Below are positions 31,157-45,887 of a stretch of DNA of 64,000 nt, piece after piece (the stretch's first letter is position 1; each line of letters opens with the position of its first letter). Made by a program: the position numbers and the translations under genes. Origin of the DNA: Steromphala cineraria (lineage: Eukaryota > Mollusca > Gastropoda > Trochida > Trochidae); assembly GCA_916613615.1 (NCBI GenBank), contig OU744735.1:54700082-54764081 (forward strand), read 5' to 3'. The notes below the pieces were generated by a model. That model was given only the letters and a program-made list of their open reading frames with translations, did not search any database and was not told where the DNA came from.

Positions 31157-34100
31157 TCAGATATTGTCGCCAGGATAAATGCACGTGTATGACCTCGGGG
31201 TCATATCCGGTGCAGCACACTGATGGGCAGCAGTCTGCCACGAGAGAGAAGGAACCGTATTGGTCTGAAGCCGCGGATTCTCCAGCGCACTGAGTCTATA
31301 CTGTAGGGTCCCCGGGTCCGTGTCGTCACTTAGATCACTGGCCAGTAGGACCCTTCTCGGCGTGTTCGAGTACCCGTCCCTCTTGCTGAACGTGAACTTG
31401 GGACGGGATATGTTCAGATGAACGTCCAACTCAGAGTCAGGATCATTTGCCCAGTACTTGGAACGTGACGTCACAAAGTCAGGAGGATGTCGATGCGTGA
31501 ACTTTAGTCTCGTCTGCTCTATGAGGTGTTTGATTCGACGTTGCTGGGATAGCTGGTCATGTGACATGTGGTCTCGGCAGCCAATCATCTCGCACTCTGC
31601 ATCGGCCTTGTAGAAGGTGAGTCGCAGTGGCGGTCGTCTGCTTCTCTCACGTGGTTTGTTGATCTGACGTAGAACTTCAAGTTTTTCCCGCCAAGTGAGG
31701 CCATCCAATGTGCGGGAACTGACGTGGATCTGAAATAAGTTAAAAAATCAGAGTAATAAATATTTCTTGAGAATAAGTTATATTATTATTGCAGACAGTT
31801 GGAACTCCTTCCTCATTATTGGACCGGTATACATTGTCGACAACTGATATAACGAATACTTGCCTTTGAGAAGGACTATTCTAATGGTGAATTTGCAAAT
31901 TCATTAACGTGTTACTATGTCCATGGTAGAATTTCCCTTTTCTGGAATCATCTTAGTAAACCGGAACGTAAACGAATACCACTTAAGAAACACTTTCTTC
32001 CTCAAAGCGTCATATGACGATAGATCGCTAACTTTAATGATTATTTCTTAAGTAATTTATGCAATATTAAAACAATTTACCAAATATGTCAGGTTTGGGG
32101 TAAAAAATATATAATGATGCCTTTATTTCAGATTACATTTTGTTAAACCATTCAAGATAAATAAATATAATCAACGAAGGCTATAGTTGAATAAGGAATT
32201 GACATTTAAGTGTAGCTCAATTGTAAAGTTTACTGCTGATGTGCTCCATAAACACGTACGTAACTAAACCCTTAAACTTGATTTGCGTGAAGCGGGATTA
32301 AAATCATTCATTAAAACTCCATATGAAGACAAATTTATTCTATGTTATAATGATGTGATTGATAATCAAGTTCGTTCTACAAAAAGTGGTGCTTACAAAG
32401 AGATATGAATAAAGGTTATAGATACATGTAGGGTAGGATGATTAAGTTCCATGTTATTATCGACATTTGTTATAGAGTCGGAGAAGGGAAAATCACAAAC
32501 GCTAGCGACAGGATAATGTTAGGTTGATAGAAGGTATACTTTTGTTAAGAGAAGCGAAACACTGTAAATTATTATAAGGATCACAAGGTAGTGGTGAAAG
32601 AGTTGATACATGAACGGGCACACAAGACAAAATATTATTATGTTAAAGAGACCAAATTAGAATCTAAGTTAGTAACAGAAATCACAGTAATAAAGCAGTA
32701 AATACTAGCAAGCAAAAACTTGCATTCAGTACGATACCCAGCGACTTTAAAGATTAAATTCTTAAGATACATTCAGAAACTTTCAAAAATAGGAAAATAA
32801 ATTGTGTTGTAATCTTTCCCAAAATATTTTGCTTACACGATGGTTTTACACGGACGTTAACTTCTAACAGCAGAGAGAAAGTTAAGATATCGCAGGATAT
32901 ACGAGTATATGTATGGTAGGTGTAGAAAAGTAAGGTTAGATGTAGCAGAGTTTATGTTAATATAACAAGAAATAAAATGTATAAGTTTTTCGTGAATTCA
33001 CATTGCTCAAGATGTTAGTGAGGAAAGACGAAGAAAACTTTGACTTCAGCAAGGAGCTACCTTACACCTGTCTATTTTGTGACAGGATCATAACGAGCTG
33101 CTAGGCTAACATAGGCCCGTCCATTTGTATCAAACCACATCTGAAATCAAACGCATGACATATGGAAATTATACGTTACATAAGATAAGTTCTCTTTATG
33201 CCTTAAAATCATATGACATTTTGAAATAAACATCTAGCATTTCGAAAAAAATCATGAAAAAAATGTACGTACTTTTATGTTATTTTGGTGCTTTGGAGGA
33301 TTGTTTAAAGAAATGCAAACTGTCATAGTGTGGTCTATTGCAACATTAAAACAACATTGTAACAGTTACAATAATATTACCACGCCGCTAATGGCTGAAA
33401 TATTGCCCGAGCGGCGTAAAACAATAACTGACTCAATAACAATAATATTACCAATCTCTTTAACATCAACTTTGAACCTAGACAACGAGTCCTTATAACA
33501 AGAAGTGTTAAACTCGATCGATGCTCTGATCATTTTAATGAGATTGACAATGACCATGCTCTGTTGTTAAAGGTTTCTCATGAAACTCGTAATAAGGCAC
33601 CAAACTTAGAGACATGCAGTTTTAATATTGAAACTTACTCTCATCAAAGTGGTACTGTGTGAGAGATAGAAGAAACTATTGTTAAATGACAATCTCACGC
33701 TTCTTTGTCGTCACACAACATGCGATTTTTTGTTAAAAAGGAATAAATTAGAGTGAAATCACACAACAAACACTCGTGTAGTTTGTTTTTAGACTGAAAA
33801 TAAGAACAAAAAGCAATTAGTACATAACCAATGTTCATGCAAACATTAACATTTTGAAGATGAAATGTTAAGGTAACTCAGTTAAAACAAGCCACACTTC
33901 TCCACGAGTTTACCCCTGATGCAACTGGCGGTCCTTGTAAACGCTTCTCAGAGGAAAGGTCAAGGTCACAATTGTCAATTTCTGGTTGTAGGAGGGATAA
34001 CTCTGTCAAATGTTTCAGGTCAATATCACTGTCTACACACCATCGCTTCTTCTTCCCACTGTGAGTGAGATGTCGTCTGTTTATTCCATTGTTCCAGAAT

Positions 34101-37100
34101 CTGAAATATGGCACGGACTCCTCGTCTGACCCTGTCTCCATTCTCACACAATCTTTAGGAGCATAGCGGAGTCCAGAGGGTGAGACATCTAGGTCAGGGG
34201 TGTTTCCTGCAGACCCAATACGAGGCTCCAGAGCAGTTGCGCAGTATTTCTGCGTTGGAGTTCGAACACTTTTCAATTTCTTTTCCTTCTTTATTTCGTC
34301 ATACCCGATCGTGCTGTGACTCCTACCGTGCGACTTTAAGCTCTGGACCTTCAACACGGGTTCCTTTTCACTCCCCTCGAGTTCTCGTTTCGTTTCCATC
34401 AGGGCCAACGTTTTCTCCCTACCTAACCCGCCTTTAGATAATTTATTGGGCAAGAGAGGAAACGGTTCTGAAGACCCTTCCTTTGCCTGTTTAGCCCGCG
34501 TAGTTTTATCCTTCCTTATCACCGACATCAACTTTATGTTAGGCGATCTCGATTTCCTGAAGGGAGAGTTCATGCCTGCTTCTCTCTCGTTTCCTTTCAC
34601 CGGCTTGCGTTCAAATGAAGACTTCTGCGGGTTCCACATCATGGTGCTGGAGACCCCAGCAGCCCCGGACGAGGACATGAGGTTCTTGGCTGGGTAGATG
34701 TGGTAGGTGCAGGAGGCCTCTAGCTTCGGAGGCTGTTTAACAGAAGCCGCGGCTCCCAGGCAAGTCGTCGAGAGCTTGCCGATACTGACCTCGCTCGTCT
34801 CCGAGTTAGATGAAGTCGTAACCACCTCCGTCGTGTCTGACTAGCGTGGAACATAGCATTATCATATCATTCTCATAACATTGTTATATCCTTGGTTAAT
34901 ACTTTTCACACAATCTATAATATCATTGTAACAATATCATTTTAATCATATAAAACTTTAATTTCTCATTCAATTGCTAGTTTCTCACCAACACTATACA
35001 ATCTTACCCGTGTGACATGAGTGACAAATCACGTAAATAACACAATTATGATAAAGAAAATCCTTTTCCTTACCATCAATATTAGGTCATGTCACACTTT
35101 ATATATTTTGTACAATGCTGTCATTAGATCATCCTGTCGTTGTCAAAATCTTTATCCTAAGGTCCCTCAAGCTAAAGACAATTGAACCCCATAAAGCTCG
35201 TGAGCATTGTCGGCATCTTTACAGTTTACCATTACGTAATGGAATATCTTATGTTTGTTTACTTCACATGTGTGTAGTTACGATTTTTTAAGTTCGTGAC
35301 AGTGAGATTTATAACCCATTACGCTTTAGTAATAAAACCCCACAAGATATCAATGAAATCTTTATTACATATCATTATTCATATAGAAGTCATGACTGAT
35401 ATAAAAACAAAATCCATGACAGTTTTATTGTAAACCTTGTTTGAGTGAATTAATAATCTTGAATGCATACCACAAGGCCCTTGAAGAGAGACTTATTCAT
35501 ATGCAGTAAGATGCTTCAAGAAATAATAAAGAAATAATGAAGAAAAGTTTGGGATGACCAACCAGTTTGCAGTTCGATGATAAAGTTTCCATGTACTCGC
35601 CATTACACGAGAAAAGGCTGATATCAATAAAGACTTAACATCAACAAGATAAAGAGAACCTTTGGCGTTGTTATTAATTAAACACTACAATCTGTATAGT
35701 TCAGATTGGGAGAAATTTCAATACCACAAATATCAGATAAAAAATGGAATGGCTCCTGAAGACTTGCTAGATCATGAATAGAGGTTTTCATGAGATTGTT
35801 TTGTAATGGTAAATGTCCTGCAAAAGGAATAAACATTGTATTTTTGTATTTTGTTCTGCAGGAGGAGATCTTCTTTTAGTAAATATGCGCATTGATATAT
35901 GCAAATAACCAGAGTAATTACTTTGTCTGTTTATTGAAAAAACATTTTTTCCTAAATTTTGCTTCGCGTCAACATCATTATGTTTTCTTTCACATGCTAA
36001 TTCATTTCAGTTCTATAATAATTTTCACGTTTTTTCTCAATAAAGAAATAGCAGACGCTGCGATGGCAGATGTTTGAGATTCCAAAATTCTAATGTAACA
36101 AACCACTTGTAAGAAGTATCGAAAATAGATATTACATTATGGAATATGCAGCTCAAACTGCCTTCGGTTTTCTACCCGTGAGTAAAATTTGGATTCATTC
36201 AATTCTTACCATAAATAAGTTTTCTCGGTGTTTCGGCATTGCTTGATCACGTAATTTATTTAATAAAAACAACTGCACAATTCCGTTTATGAAACTGCAG
36301 GTGTTTCAATGAAGGAAATACAGCACTAGATCTCTGTTATGTGCATATCCGCATATGACATCAACGGATACCGAACATATCTCTTTTCCCTATTATGCCG
36401 AGATCAATATTTGTCATATATTGCTATACTTTTAGAAAAAGATGTAACAAATATCGTCTTAAAGTATATAGTCATGGCATACTTCCGAAGGAGATAAACA
36501 ACATAAGCCATTTTTTATTTAAGAGCATCTACACTACTTTAACGTCATCGTTTCTGAACTGAAACAAAAGAAAGCTGGCAATATTCTAACAATCAAATTT
36601 AAATATATTTGAAAGTAGATTGTTGCTTATCTTAAACTGGCCCTCACCTGTCCCTCTTGTGCGGCCACACATGCCAGAGTGTCCAGTGTCCGGCTGCCAT
36701 TACTGGACATCTCCAGCCTCACTTGCTGACCTCCCGGACATCTGAAAATATGTCAAAATGTGACAATAAACTGACGATAACTAGTTACATATATTCAAAT
36801 CAATCTATCTGTTCTCTCTATTTCCCTTGTACTCTAATATTGAGGAATACAAACATATATATGGTTATGAAATATTATAACCTATTACTATATCCTTAAG
36901 CAACATCGCATGCCATCCATTATTGTTGAAAATGAGTTTGATTTTCCGTTGAACACATTCAAACAAAAGTGAAGAAAATCTTAAGTATTTCTATAATCAC
37001 AGTATTTCTTCATGTCATTTTAACTTTTGTCAACGTCTGAGTGAGTCCTGTCACAAACAATAAATTATTTTCGTAGTCTTTTCAGTAATTTCCCTAACCC

Positions 37101-40100
37101 TGGGCACTGTTCACCGGTTGATTGTTATCAAAACTTGTCTTTGATATATCTCTTTATCCGAGAGCTTTACGATTCATCACAGCAGGATGCACGTTTGTGT
37201 GGGGATCGCCCTATTGGAGTCACAAACATAAATACACTTTTGAATTTATCACTTTGGATAAATGAATATGTGTGTAATTATTTACTGTATTTACGTGCCG
37301 TGTCCTACATCTTAGTATGTTTTTTCACGAATGAGAAATACGACACTTACCATTTACTAATTAAAAGAGGAATATCTAGCAATTCATTCACCAATAACAT
37401 GTTGACCCTTAATATTAATTGATACCTGTTTAAGGTACAGTCCTATCAAGGTATTTATTGTGGGAATTATTGCTATTAGTATTTTTTATAAAAACAAAGA
37501 ATTTGAAACATGTTCCTGTGGATAACGTTTTTGTTGATTTATATTTTACAACTTGATAAAGAAGAGCACACAAGCAAATTTCGTGTCCACAAATATACAC
37601 GATAGGACTGTCTCTTTAAATTGACGTTATTGTTATCACATGCTGGCAAAAGTAATCTCAACAATGGCGTTGATGGTGTTTTATCCGGATGACATAGAAA
37701 ACGTGACGAAACAAGAATGTATTTTGTTGATATGTCCACACATGTCTGTCACATTTAATAATCAGTTATTACACGTATGCCATGTTAATATCAAATAACA
37801 ATATACCCTGTAACCATTCCGTCGATTACCTGAATCAGTGAAGCGAAAAGAGTAAGAAACGAGAGACGATTTGTTGATACAGTTCAGTGCGATAAAGATA
37901 TCCTGTACGTCTATGCATGTGTAATCTGTTAAGAACTACCATGAACTACATCTATACATTCCATGCTGATATATCATGGTTACATATCCGAATGAAATGT
38001 AGTGAACAATAGGTGAATACTGGCAATACGGTGAATTAACGACTTTATCTGATAATGTACATTTAAAGGGGCAGTAGCACAGTTTTGAAAATTTTATCAT
38101 TTTAAAATGTTCACTGATAATTGTAAGTTAATGATAAATGTTTTATTTAGATAGTGTCAAATTTCTCACAACACAAACCAATTATCCATAGTCAGAGGAC
38201 AAAGTATGAAGATTCACCTAAAATCCATTGGCGGCCATTTTGTGTGAACACATTTAATTCATTTTGTGTAAGAAAAGGAATCTCAAGGCTAAAGTTTACA
38301 TTATATATTAGAATTATTACTGCTCCATTTCGTTTAAATGCTTCAGCTTAATATAATTAACAAAATCATGTATGGTTACACTTTTTGTAAGGGGTCACTT
38401 AAAAAGGCAGTTGGTAACTTGTACCTAAATAACAGGGTTAGAAATCACTGTTGAATAATTACCACATAAGCTCTACTAAGCAGTTACAATTTCAATACAG
38501 TTACAATAAGTACTTGTTTTAACTCAACACAAACCTTACATCATTTTAAAGATAGTTTTAGTATGACTGGGATGACGATATGTCTACAAACAACGAAGAT
38601 AGTCAGTTATTTTATCACAACTGTGTCTAATTTATCTGTTCAACCATGTTAATTTGACCTTGTTTAGTTGGTATATGACTTTGTTTTGCACTCAAAATGA
38701 AATATATCTGTTATTATAAGCAATGTTGATAAATCGCTAAAAACATGTCTCATACCGAAGGAAGTCAAAACATGACAACAAGTAACATTGCAATAAATGT
38801 ACCCAAACTTAACATGATAACAAATATTTCTCGTTTACAATGATATTTTACATGACAATATACCAATTTTCTGAATCATTGGGGCGATTCGATCCTAAAG
38901 TTTGGTAACAAAAGATTATGAATACAGCGACGTGAGAAGTTCACGATGCTACATATAACTATATGATAAATTAAAATCTATGACATAATTGGTAGTACAC
39001 TCTTTACGAGTTTTACATAGGGTAAAATGGAAGGAAGTTGATAAAATATGTCTAACCATATCAACAGTAATTTATTTCCATAAAAATGTAATACAAAAAC
39101 GCTCAGAATACTTTATGAAAACGAAAATGAAATCGCAAACAGGCAGCAAATGCCTGTATCAATGCTTCTCTTGAAAAAAACCCAACATGAAACGATTATG
39201 AAAAGAAGTACATTTGTGAAAATTCATATTTGCATCAGAATTTAATCATAGTACTAAACTCAAATTCATAGTATGTTTGTTCTACATTTGCATTTGGTAC
39301 AGAATTTTTATGAAACAAAAAAGCTATTAACTCGGTTGGTATGATTTATGAAATTGTACCAGGTTCTATTATGAATTCATAAACGCTCTGTGACAAGGAT
39401 TCGTCGCCGCTTAGGATAGCTTTTATGATTATATCATTTAAAACAAATATAGCATTATTTTCTACTGAATCTATGATATAATTGGCATTGAAAAAAGTAA
39501 TGAAATGGATCATTCCACAAGTACAGGCACGGCTTTATGTCAACCCTCATTAAAGCATCACTTCATAGCAACACAATGCTTATATCAGATTCTTGAAATA
39601 AGAACAGCGTCACATGTCTTTGGGTGTAATATACGGTTTACGACACAGGGCAAGACAAGACAGTGTGGTCAAGGCCGATGTCTAAAAAGCAAAAACATCA
39701 TAACATGTTCACTCGAACACTCAAAATGTATTAAAACATATTAATTTCAAAAATAGCAGGACAGCTTCTACCAATACCCCATGCCCAATCAAGGAAGGTA
39801 ATATCAAACCTTTGTACAATTACTCAAGATAAAGATAAAAGGGTTTAGTTACATCAAATACTAGGTTAGTGTAAGCTATATCCGTTTGAGGCCAATGATA
39901 TAACACACTGTAACCTTAGGTGAACGGATCAAGGCTAATCTCATTATAGCAATAATCGGCGTAGAAATCTTCCTTGCTGCTATGGTGTTAGGCCTATAAG
40001 GGTTGAGTATGTATGCTCTCTCTCATATGCTTGCTTGGTGATAAGGTAATACTAATAAGTCAGTATCGTTATTATCCTCTTATATCCCCTACCATACCAA

Positions 40101-43100
40101 CTACATTCTTTGGTTTATTAACCTTTGAAATATTTTAGTCATATATGTGAAGAATTTCATTGTCATGAATATCCTTATTTTGGCATTGACAACTTTTGAC
40201 ATACATTTCGTAACTTCTTTTCCTCTCTTATGACGTGTTTCCAAACTTGGTAACAATGTAGCCTTGAACAGATAATGATGAAATATGACATCAACCCTTC
40301 CCGATGTGCATGTCGATGTCTCATTCATATACACATGCCTACACTGTATTGTAATTAATCGGGATCATGACTGAAAGGCTATATATCGAGTAGATAGCCT
40401 GAATAAAAGAACAGTTTATTATGGACACTGAGAAAGATACAATGAATGACCGACAGTTTACAGTGTTACTGATAGACATAGCGTGTTAGATAACCCTAAA
40501 TAGTGGAAACCGACACCTATTGATTCTACACCTATTTTACACCGAAACGACACTGTTCAACAGAGCATACACTTCACACAATTAAGAATGTAGCCAGTAA
40601 CAATAGTTGAAAAAAACTCATTTAAGTTAAGTCTGAGATTAGCAATGTGGTTATTCCTAGGACACTTTAGTTACTTCTCTTTCGTCATGATCATTTAGTT
40701 ACACAACCCTGGTTATGTGTTTGCAATTAGCAGTTGTTTATATTTACAAAATGCGTGATTCTATATATGAAGGGTGTTATTTCAGCTTATGTCCTTCTTT
40801 CAATGTAAAGTCGATATTATTGGTAATGGCGGTTCATCATGGGAAGATTTTAAAATTTATAGAAAGAAAATGTGACAAATTGTTCAAATACGGTACTACT
40901 TGTGGCTTAAGATAATAATTCAATGATTACACAGACAAACCTCCGCTCTTATGGATAGAGGCATATCTATCATTGCGAATAGTGTATTGTTCTGATCAAA
41001 GTAATGAATGAATTTACGTTATATAAGTTGATCTATGAGGCAACAAACACATCGATAGATAGAATCGTGTATTGTATCACAACTAGAAGTAAGCTAGCAA
41101 TATAGATTATACGCAGCAACGGCTCTATAAGTAACATTCAGTTGACGTCAGACGACATCAATATTTAATGTAATTATATCAGTCAGTTCATATCTATTTA
41201 TCAAAATGATATACTATGCAATGTATCTACCAATAAAAAATTTAATAGTGTAAAGGTAATTCAAGCTGGACATTTTCTGATCAATCGATTTTCAAGTGAA
41301 TACAACTAACCATAATTAAATCCCTTTGAGAGAAGATGCTGTAAAAAATTTAAGCTGTTACAATAACCATATATGATAATGAACTGTTTTGGTTAAATCG
41401 AAAATGAAGTGAAGTTGTGTCTGTCTTTTTGTAATACTACATATACTTTTAGTTCATTAATGAGGTGAATAAACATTATCCATAGTCAGCGCCATATCAT
41501 AAAATAATCAAAGTTGTGCAAACAACGCCCTTTTCAAGTACCTTGCAAATAATAATGTTAAGTATTATCGCCTACCCACTTAATAAACCATTATCATTAT
41601 CCAATAAAAGGACCTTGACACGTGGCAGGATACACAAACAACCATTTTTCAAAAGGTCAAATTGTTTAGATGTGCACTTTACATGTACACATCTGTGATA
41701 AAACAAACATTTAAAATTTGTTTATGAAATAGTATGGTTTTTATTTATTTCAGGAATCGTTTATTATGGGCATTTGGAAAAGTCTAGTATTGCAATGTCC
41801 ATCTATACTACTAGTGTATGTACATTTAAATAATCTTTTACACCACACCGTATCTGTTTTACGACTCTCTTGATATAATCTGGGCAAGGAGGCCTTTAAT
41901 TCTGAATAAAGTCTGTCTGTCTGTCTGTCTGTCAGTGTATGTATGTGAATAAGAAGATTTTGATAAATAATCCAAAAGAAGAGGACATACAGAGGTCAGA
42001 TTCCTGATTTATAAAACAATAGATAATATACTATACATATAAGTAAGTATATCGGGATCAACAACATTCGGTGAACTGAGTGTAGTACATTGTACACAGT
42101 AGTTTACTACCAGTTGGTTTTAGTATTAATATCAATATAGCTAAACATAGGCATGAGAACTTCATAATTATTTTCAATAAGAATATATATTTTGATCATA
42201 AAAACCACCACAATTGTATTTAAGGAAATTTCATAACATGAATAACAAGGTTAGTTTTTGTAAACATTTGAAAAGATAGTAGTAGCTCTTTTCATTGAAT
42301 GTACTGAACGTATATGGTCCTATATGGTTTCATCTGGTCCAGCATTTACAAACTCGAGGTATTATCCCAATGCTGCTATATGATCCAGCGGTTACAAACT
42401 CGAGCTAATTTTACAATGCTGATATATTATGCTGAAGTATTATCCAGTCTGATTAAAATCGACCGTGTTACGAGGAAGAAAAGTAAAATATGTATCAGAG
42501 CTTTCCTCTCCACAACGAGGAAAGCCGGGCTGGTTGAAGTTCGAACCCCACTAGAGATAATATTTATGCACTTTTTTCCTCGAATCACAGTCGATTTAAT
42601 CAGACTGAAGTATTATCAATATTATGAAGCTTGCTCTTACATTAATACACACTGACAAAGGACCTTATACATATATAAGACTTGCCAGTGTTAACCAATT
42701 TCGATTGTACAAAACATATATTTGACGATTTAGGGTTTTGATTCTGAAAATATACTTATATGATTATATGCATTACAAATTATTATTTCTATTCAAGCCC
42801 AATTTTAAATAAATTCAATATGCTTATGTCTGAAGACAAACAAGATGTTGTCCAGAACTTATCAATTTTTATACACATTGCAATGACTCTTAGAGATAAA
42901 TTGTTCCGCCAATAATATATTGCAAGTGTTTGTTTATCGTATTGTTTGTATTTATATACATGTACCGCTCTGTAAATCTAAAAATGTAGACTGGGCCTAT
43001 GGCCTCCACTGCAAAGGAATAAAGATTGAAAAGATTGCATTACAAATTGAATGACGAGTAAAATTATCATAAAGGCACCAAATAATAGCCTGGTACTTCT

Positions 43101-45887
43101 CGAGACGACGATATTGATATTGATGTCGCACAAGGCTGCAGTGCTGCCCAAACTGATAAAATGACACGAATATTTATCATAAAGTGGCATGGGTTGGACA
43201 GCCCTGATAACACCTGCATTGAGAACTGGTCCAGGTGAGTTTTAATCAATGTCAGAGGAAAGAACTTTAATGAAAGAACAAATTAATGAGTACATTAGAA
43301 TGAGACCATGTTGATTTGAGATTATACCAGTGTACGAGTTTACCTTATATATCGAACAGTTGATGGGGTAGTAACAGGTTTTCAGGGAATGGAAGTTTAC
43401 TAAAATTGAAAAAAAAATGTTACCAATAAAAGTTTCATTAAAAGTGCTAGTTTTTAACGAACGTTACATGTTTCATTGAGCTACGCAAATCATTTCCTTT
43501 TTCAAAATGATTAAAAGATGTTCACACTAAATTGTCCACCAGTAGGTTTGCTCTCCAGAGGGTCTGTATAAACGCTATCCTCTCTAAATAACACGATATC
43601 TTAATCCTGTCGTTTAGTAAGTATATCTATTTATCTTTCCACGTGCAGAAGAAGAAATTAAACTGTACAAGTGTTCAAAAAATAATTCCGTTAAAATAAA
43701 TTAGGATACATCCCACAGAGAATTTTATCAACATGTTAACAGACTTCATGTTGGTCTTTAAAGCTCTAATTTACATAAAGAAAACAATCTTCAAATACAT
43801 CTTTTAGTTTGTTTTTCTGTTCTCGTCATGAAAGACATTTTTATTCCCTTCAAACATTACAGAATTTCTGCCCATGTAATGTTCTTCTGAAGGGGGATTT
43901 AATTCCCTTTATAGCTGTCTTTTATTATCAGTTTGTTCAACTGAGAGTTTAAATCTCGTGTTTGCCGATTGTAAATAACACCTCTTGTCATGTCAATCAT
44001 TGTAGATTATGGCGATGACCTAGCGACTTAAAACTCCCCAGGGGATTCAAATACTTTTTTTTATGAGCCGAGCAATCTTGGAAGCATTGGGTGATGTGGA
44101 TCATTGGGCGTTTTTGTCATGTAATCGTTTAAGTGATGTTTTTCATTAACAGAAATATATATGTTTAAAGGGGCAGTAGCACATTTTTTGATAATTTTAT
44201 ATTTAAAAATTTTGACTGATAACTGTAAGTGAATGCTAAATGTATTAGTTTGACAGTGTCAAAAACCTCATTACACAAGCCAATCATCCATAGTCAGAGG
44301 ACAAAGTATGAAGATTCACATAAAATCCATTGGCGGCCATTTTGTGTGAACACCTTTTATTCATGTTTTGTAAGAAAAAGGAATCGCAAGGCTAAACTTT
44401 ACGTTATTTATTTGAATTATTACTGCTCCATTCATATTAAATACATTTTCTTTCAATTGAAACCATTAATTTTCACTTTCCTGACATTACCTTATATTCC
44501 CCCTAAAAACGTGCTACTGCCCCTTTAAATGTGTTATTGTTTAGCGTTGTATAATCCAGACTATTTTCCTACATTCAGTGAACATAAAAACGTTGCGTCA
44601 TAAAGGGTGAGTCCAATGATATTCACAATCCTTGTAAACAGTTCTAAAATGTTATTACTTACAGTTGTTGTTTATAGTTTAAGTTTTAGGCTTTTTATAA
44701 CTTACAAAGCTATGCCATAAGTTACAGTCATTATCAAGATTCTAATTTATATCGTGCATATATTTATAATACAAGTAATAAGACACATTCTACTAACAAC
44801 ATCAGGGCAAATATCACCTTCAGTTCCCACCCTTTGAGAGTGACCATCAACCCACAACACAATTACCTGAAACTGAACCCACATAGTTGATGGCTTTCAA
44901 TTAGCACTTATGGCCAGCCTTGGAGTCGAGTTTCAATATTGTGGTAATAAACCGTGAGCTTGGTCTACGACCCATGTAAGTGAGTGGCGTGTTTGTATAG
45001 AAACAATGAACTCACCCCGTTACGCCGTTACTTGATAGTTTGGTCGACACGCTGGACGGGTTGTTTGTACAGGGAACGCATACCTTCGTGGGAGATTTAA
45101 CAGGTGTGGATGAAGATGATTTAGAACCGTTAGAATTCTTTCTAGGGCTCGATCCAACTCTTGTATCACATTCACTCGACGATTCCGAATCCGCTGGGGT
45201 CACGTTTGGTACCAGTTTATATTTATGAACCATTCCTGACGGCGGTTTTTCAGATTTAGAACAATCTTTTCGTAGGTCAGTTTTAGTATGTTCACGCCTC
45301 GTATACTGGAATGTTCCATTTTGATGACCATTTTGGTGGATATTTTGAGTTATACGTGCCAATATTTGAGCGTTGGTGTATTCGCGATTCACTGGTTGAG
45401 GGGCAACGTTATAATATCCCGAGTTGTAGAAGGCGCTGACTCGTTTAGGGGGTTGAGGGGCGGAATTATCAAGATTGCTGTGTTCTTCTCTGTATTGTTT
45501 GATGTAGTACCTGATGTCTTGGTAATGTTTGAAAACGAAATTATCCCTCGGGTTGGGAAGTTTCAATCTTGAATCCCTCCAACTTAACGATTCACGCTGT
45601 CCCTCTCTGCCTTTGGCATTCAAAGACTCTTTCTCTGGTTTCCGAAGAAGAATTTTTGAATTGTGATTCCAACCCGTTAATTCCTCGCTCCTCTCTTTGA
45701 TAATCCGCGTAGTTTTCGGTTTCGATGAATTCTCTATCAAACGTATGATGAATTCTTTTTCAAGTCGATCATCCGCTGCTAAAAGTTTGTTTTGTATAAG
45801 TCTCTCCTGCGTAGGTCCACCATAGTGATTCTCGTGAAGAATCACATCCCGTTTAGCCATTGCCCCATCGCTTATAAGCACGATCAT
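31157..45887 (-). CDS. Unrecognised multi-exon gene, about 821 aa
   Basis: Four exons on the minus strand splice in frame: 45887-45016 (phase 2 end), 36741-36648 (94 nt), 34840-33914 (donor GGG|GTAAAC) and 31729-31157 (stop). Total 2,466 nt. Exon 1 is polar and basic with an SH3-type proline motif (APQPPKR) and a Ser-rich tail (SSPRKNSNGSKSSSSTPVKS). Exon 2 encodes 31 residues including RTLDTLACVAAQEGQ. Exon 3 is long, Lys/Ser-rich and likely disordered, ending YFRFWNNG..KKKRWCVDSDIDLKHLTELSLLQPE. The last exon has LTWREKLEVLRQINKPRE and a His-rich segment (KFTHRHPPDF). No signal peptide or membrane span is seen, so it is probably intracellular. No family was recognised. The start could instead be the internal ATG (MAKRDVI). 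Introns of 8.3, 1.8 and 2.2 kb might hide further exons. Confidence 0.65.
33068..33140 (-). CDS. Candidate alternative terminal exon of the same gene
   Basis: TTTCAG precedes an open stretch reading MWFDTNGRAYVSLAARYDPV and two more residues, then TAG. GTGTAAG follows. It would join the third exon in phase 0 and end the protein about 22 residues later. Splicing it to the 31729 exon would break the frame, so it is either an alternative end or not used. Confidence 0.4.
34841..36647. other. Intron of the unrecognised gene, nothing recognised
   Basis: AT-rich, with no repeat or exon seen by eye. Confidence 0.5.
38062..38350. mobile_element. MITE family B copy, truncated at one end
   Basis: Begins TTTAAAGGGGCAGTAGCAC and matches the 44164-44529 copy through CATTGGCGGCCATTTTGTG. 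It breaks off near ATTACTGCTCCATTTCG. It lies in the first intron of the unrecognised gene, in the same orientation as 44164. Confidence 0.85.
41870..41937. repeat. Retroposon tail with (TCTG)n
   Basis: ATAATCTGGGCAAGGAGGCC and TTCTGAATAAAG lead into (TCTG)n. This is the usual look of a non-LTR 3' end followed by a short tandem repeat. Confidence 0.6.
42955..43035 (+). repeat. Dispersed tail sharing TAGACTGGGCCTATGGCC
   Basis: Contains CGCTCTGTAAATCT, ATGTAGACTGGGCCTATGGC and CTCCACTG before GGAATAAAGATTG. The same order occurs at 50275-50365. Likely the 3' end of a SINE or non-LTR element. Confidence 0.7.
44164..44529. mobile_element. MITE family B, complete copy
   Basis: TTTAAAGGGGCAGTAGCAC at one end and GTGCTACTGCCCCTTTAAA at the other, 366 bp. 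It is inverted relative to the 27967-28332 copy. Intron 1 of the unrecognised gene, about 0.5 kb from exon 1. The rest of this 8.3-kb intron showed no exon. Confidence 0.92.

Noticed and set aside
34180..34697. Plus-strand frames opposite exon 3 of the unrecognised gene
   Set aside because: Antisense shadows; the minus strand has splice borders and phase agreement.
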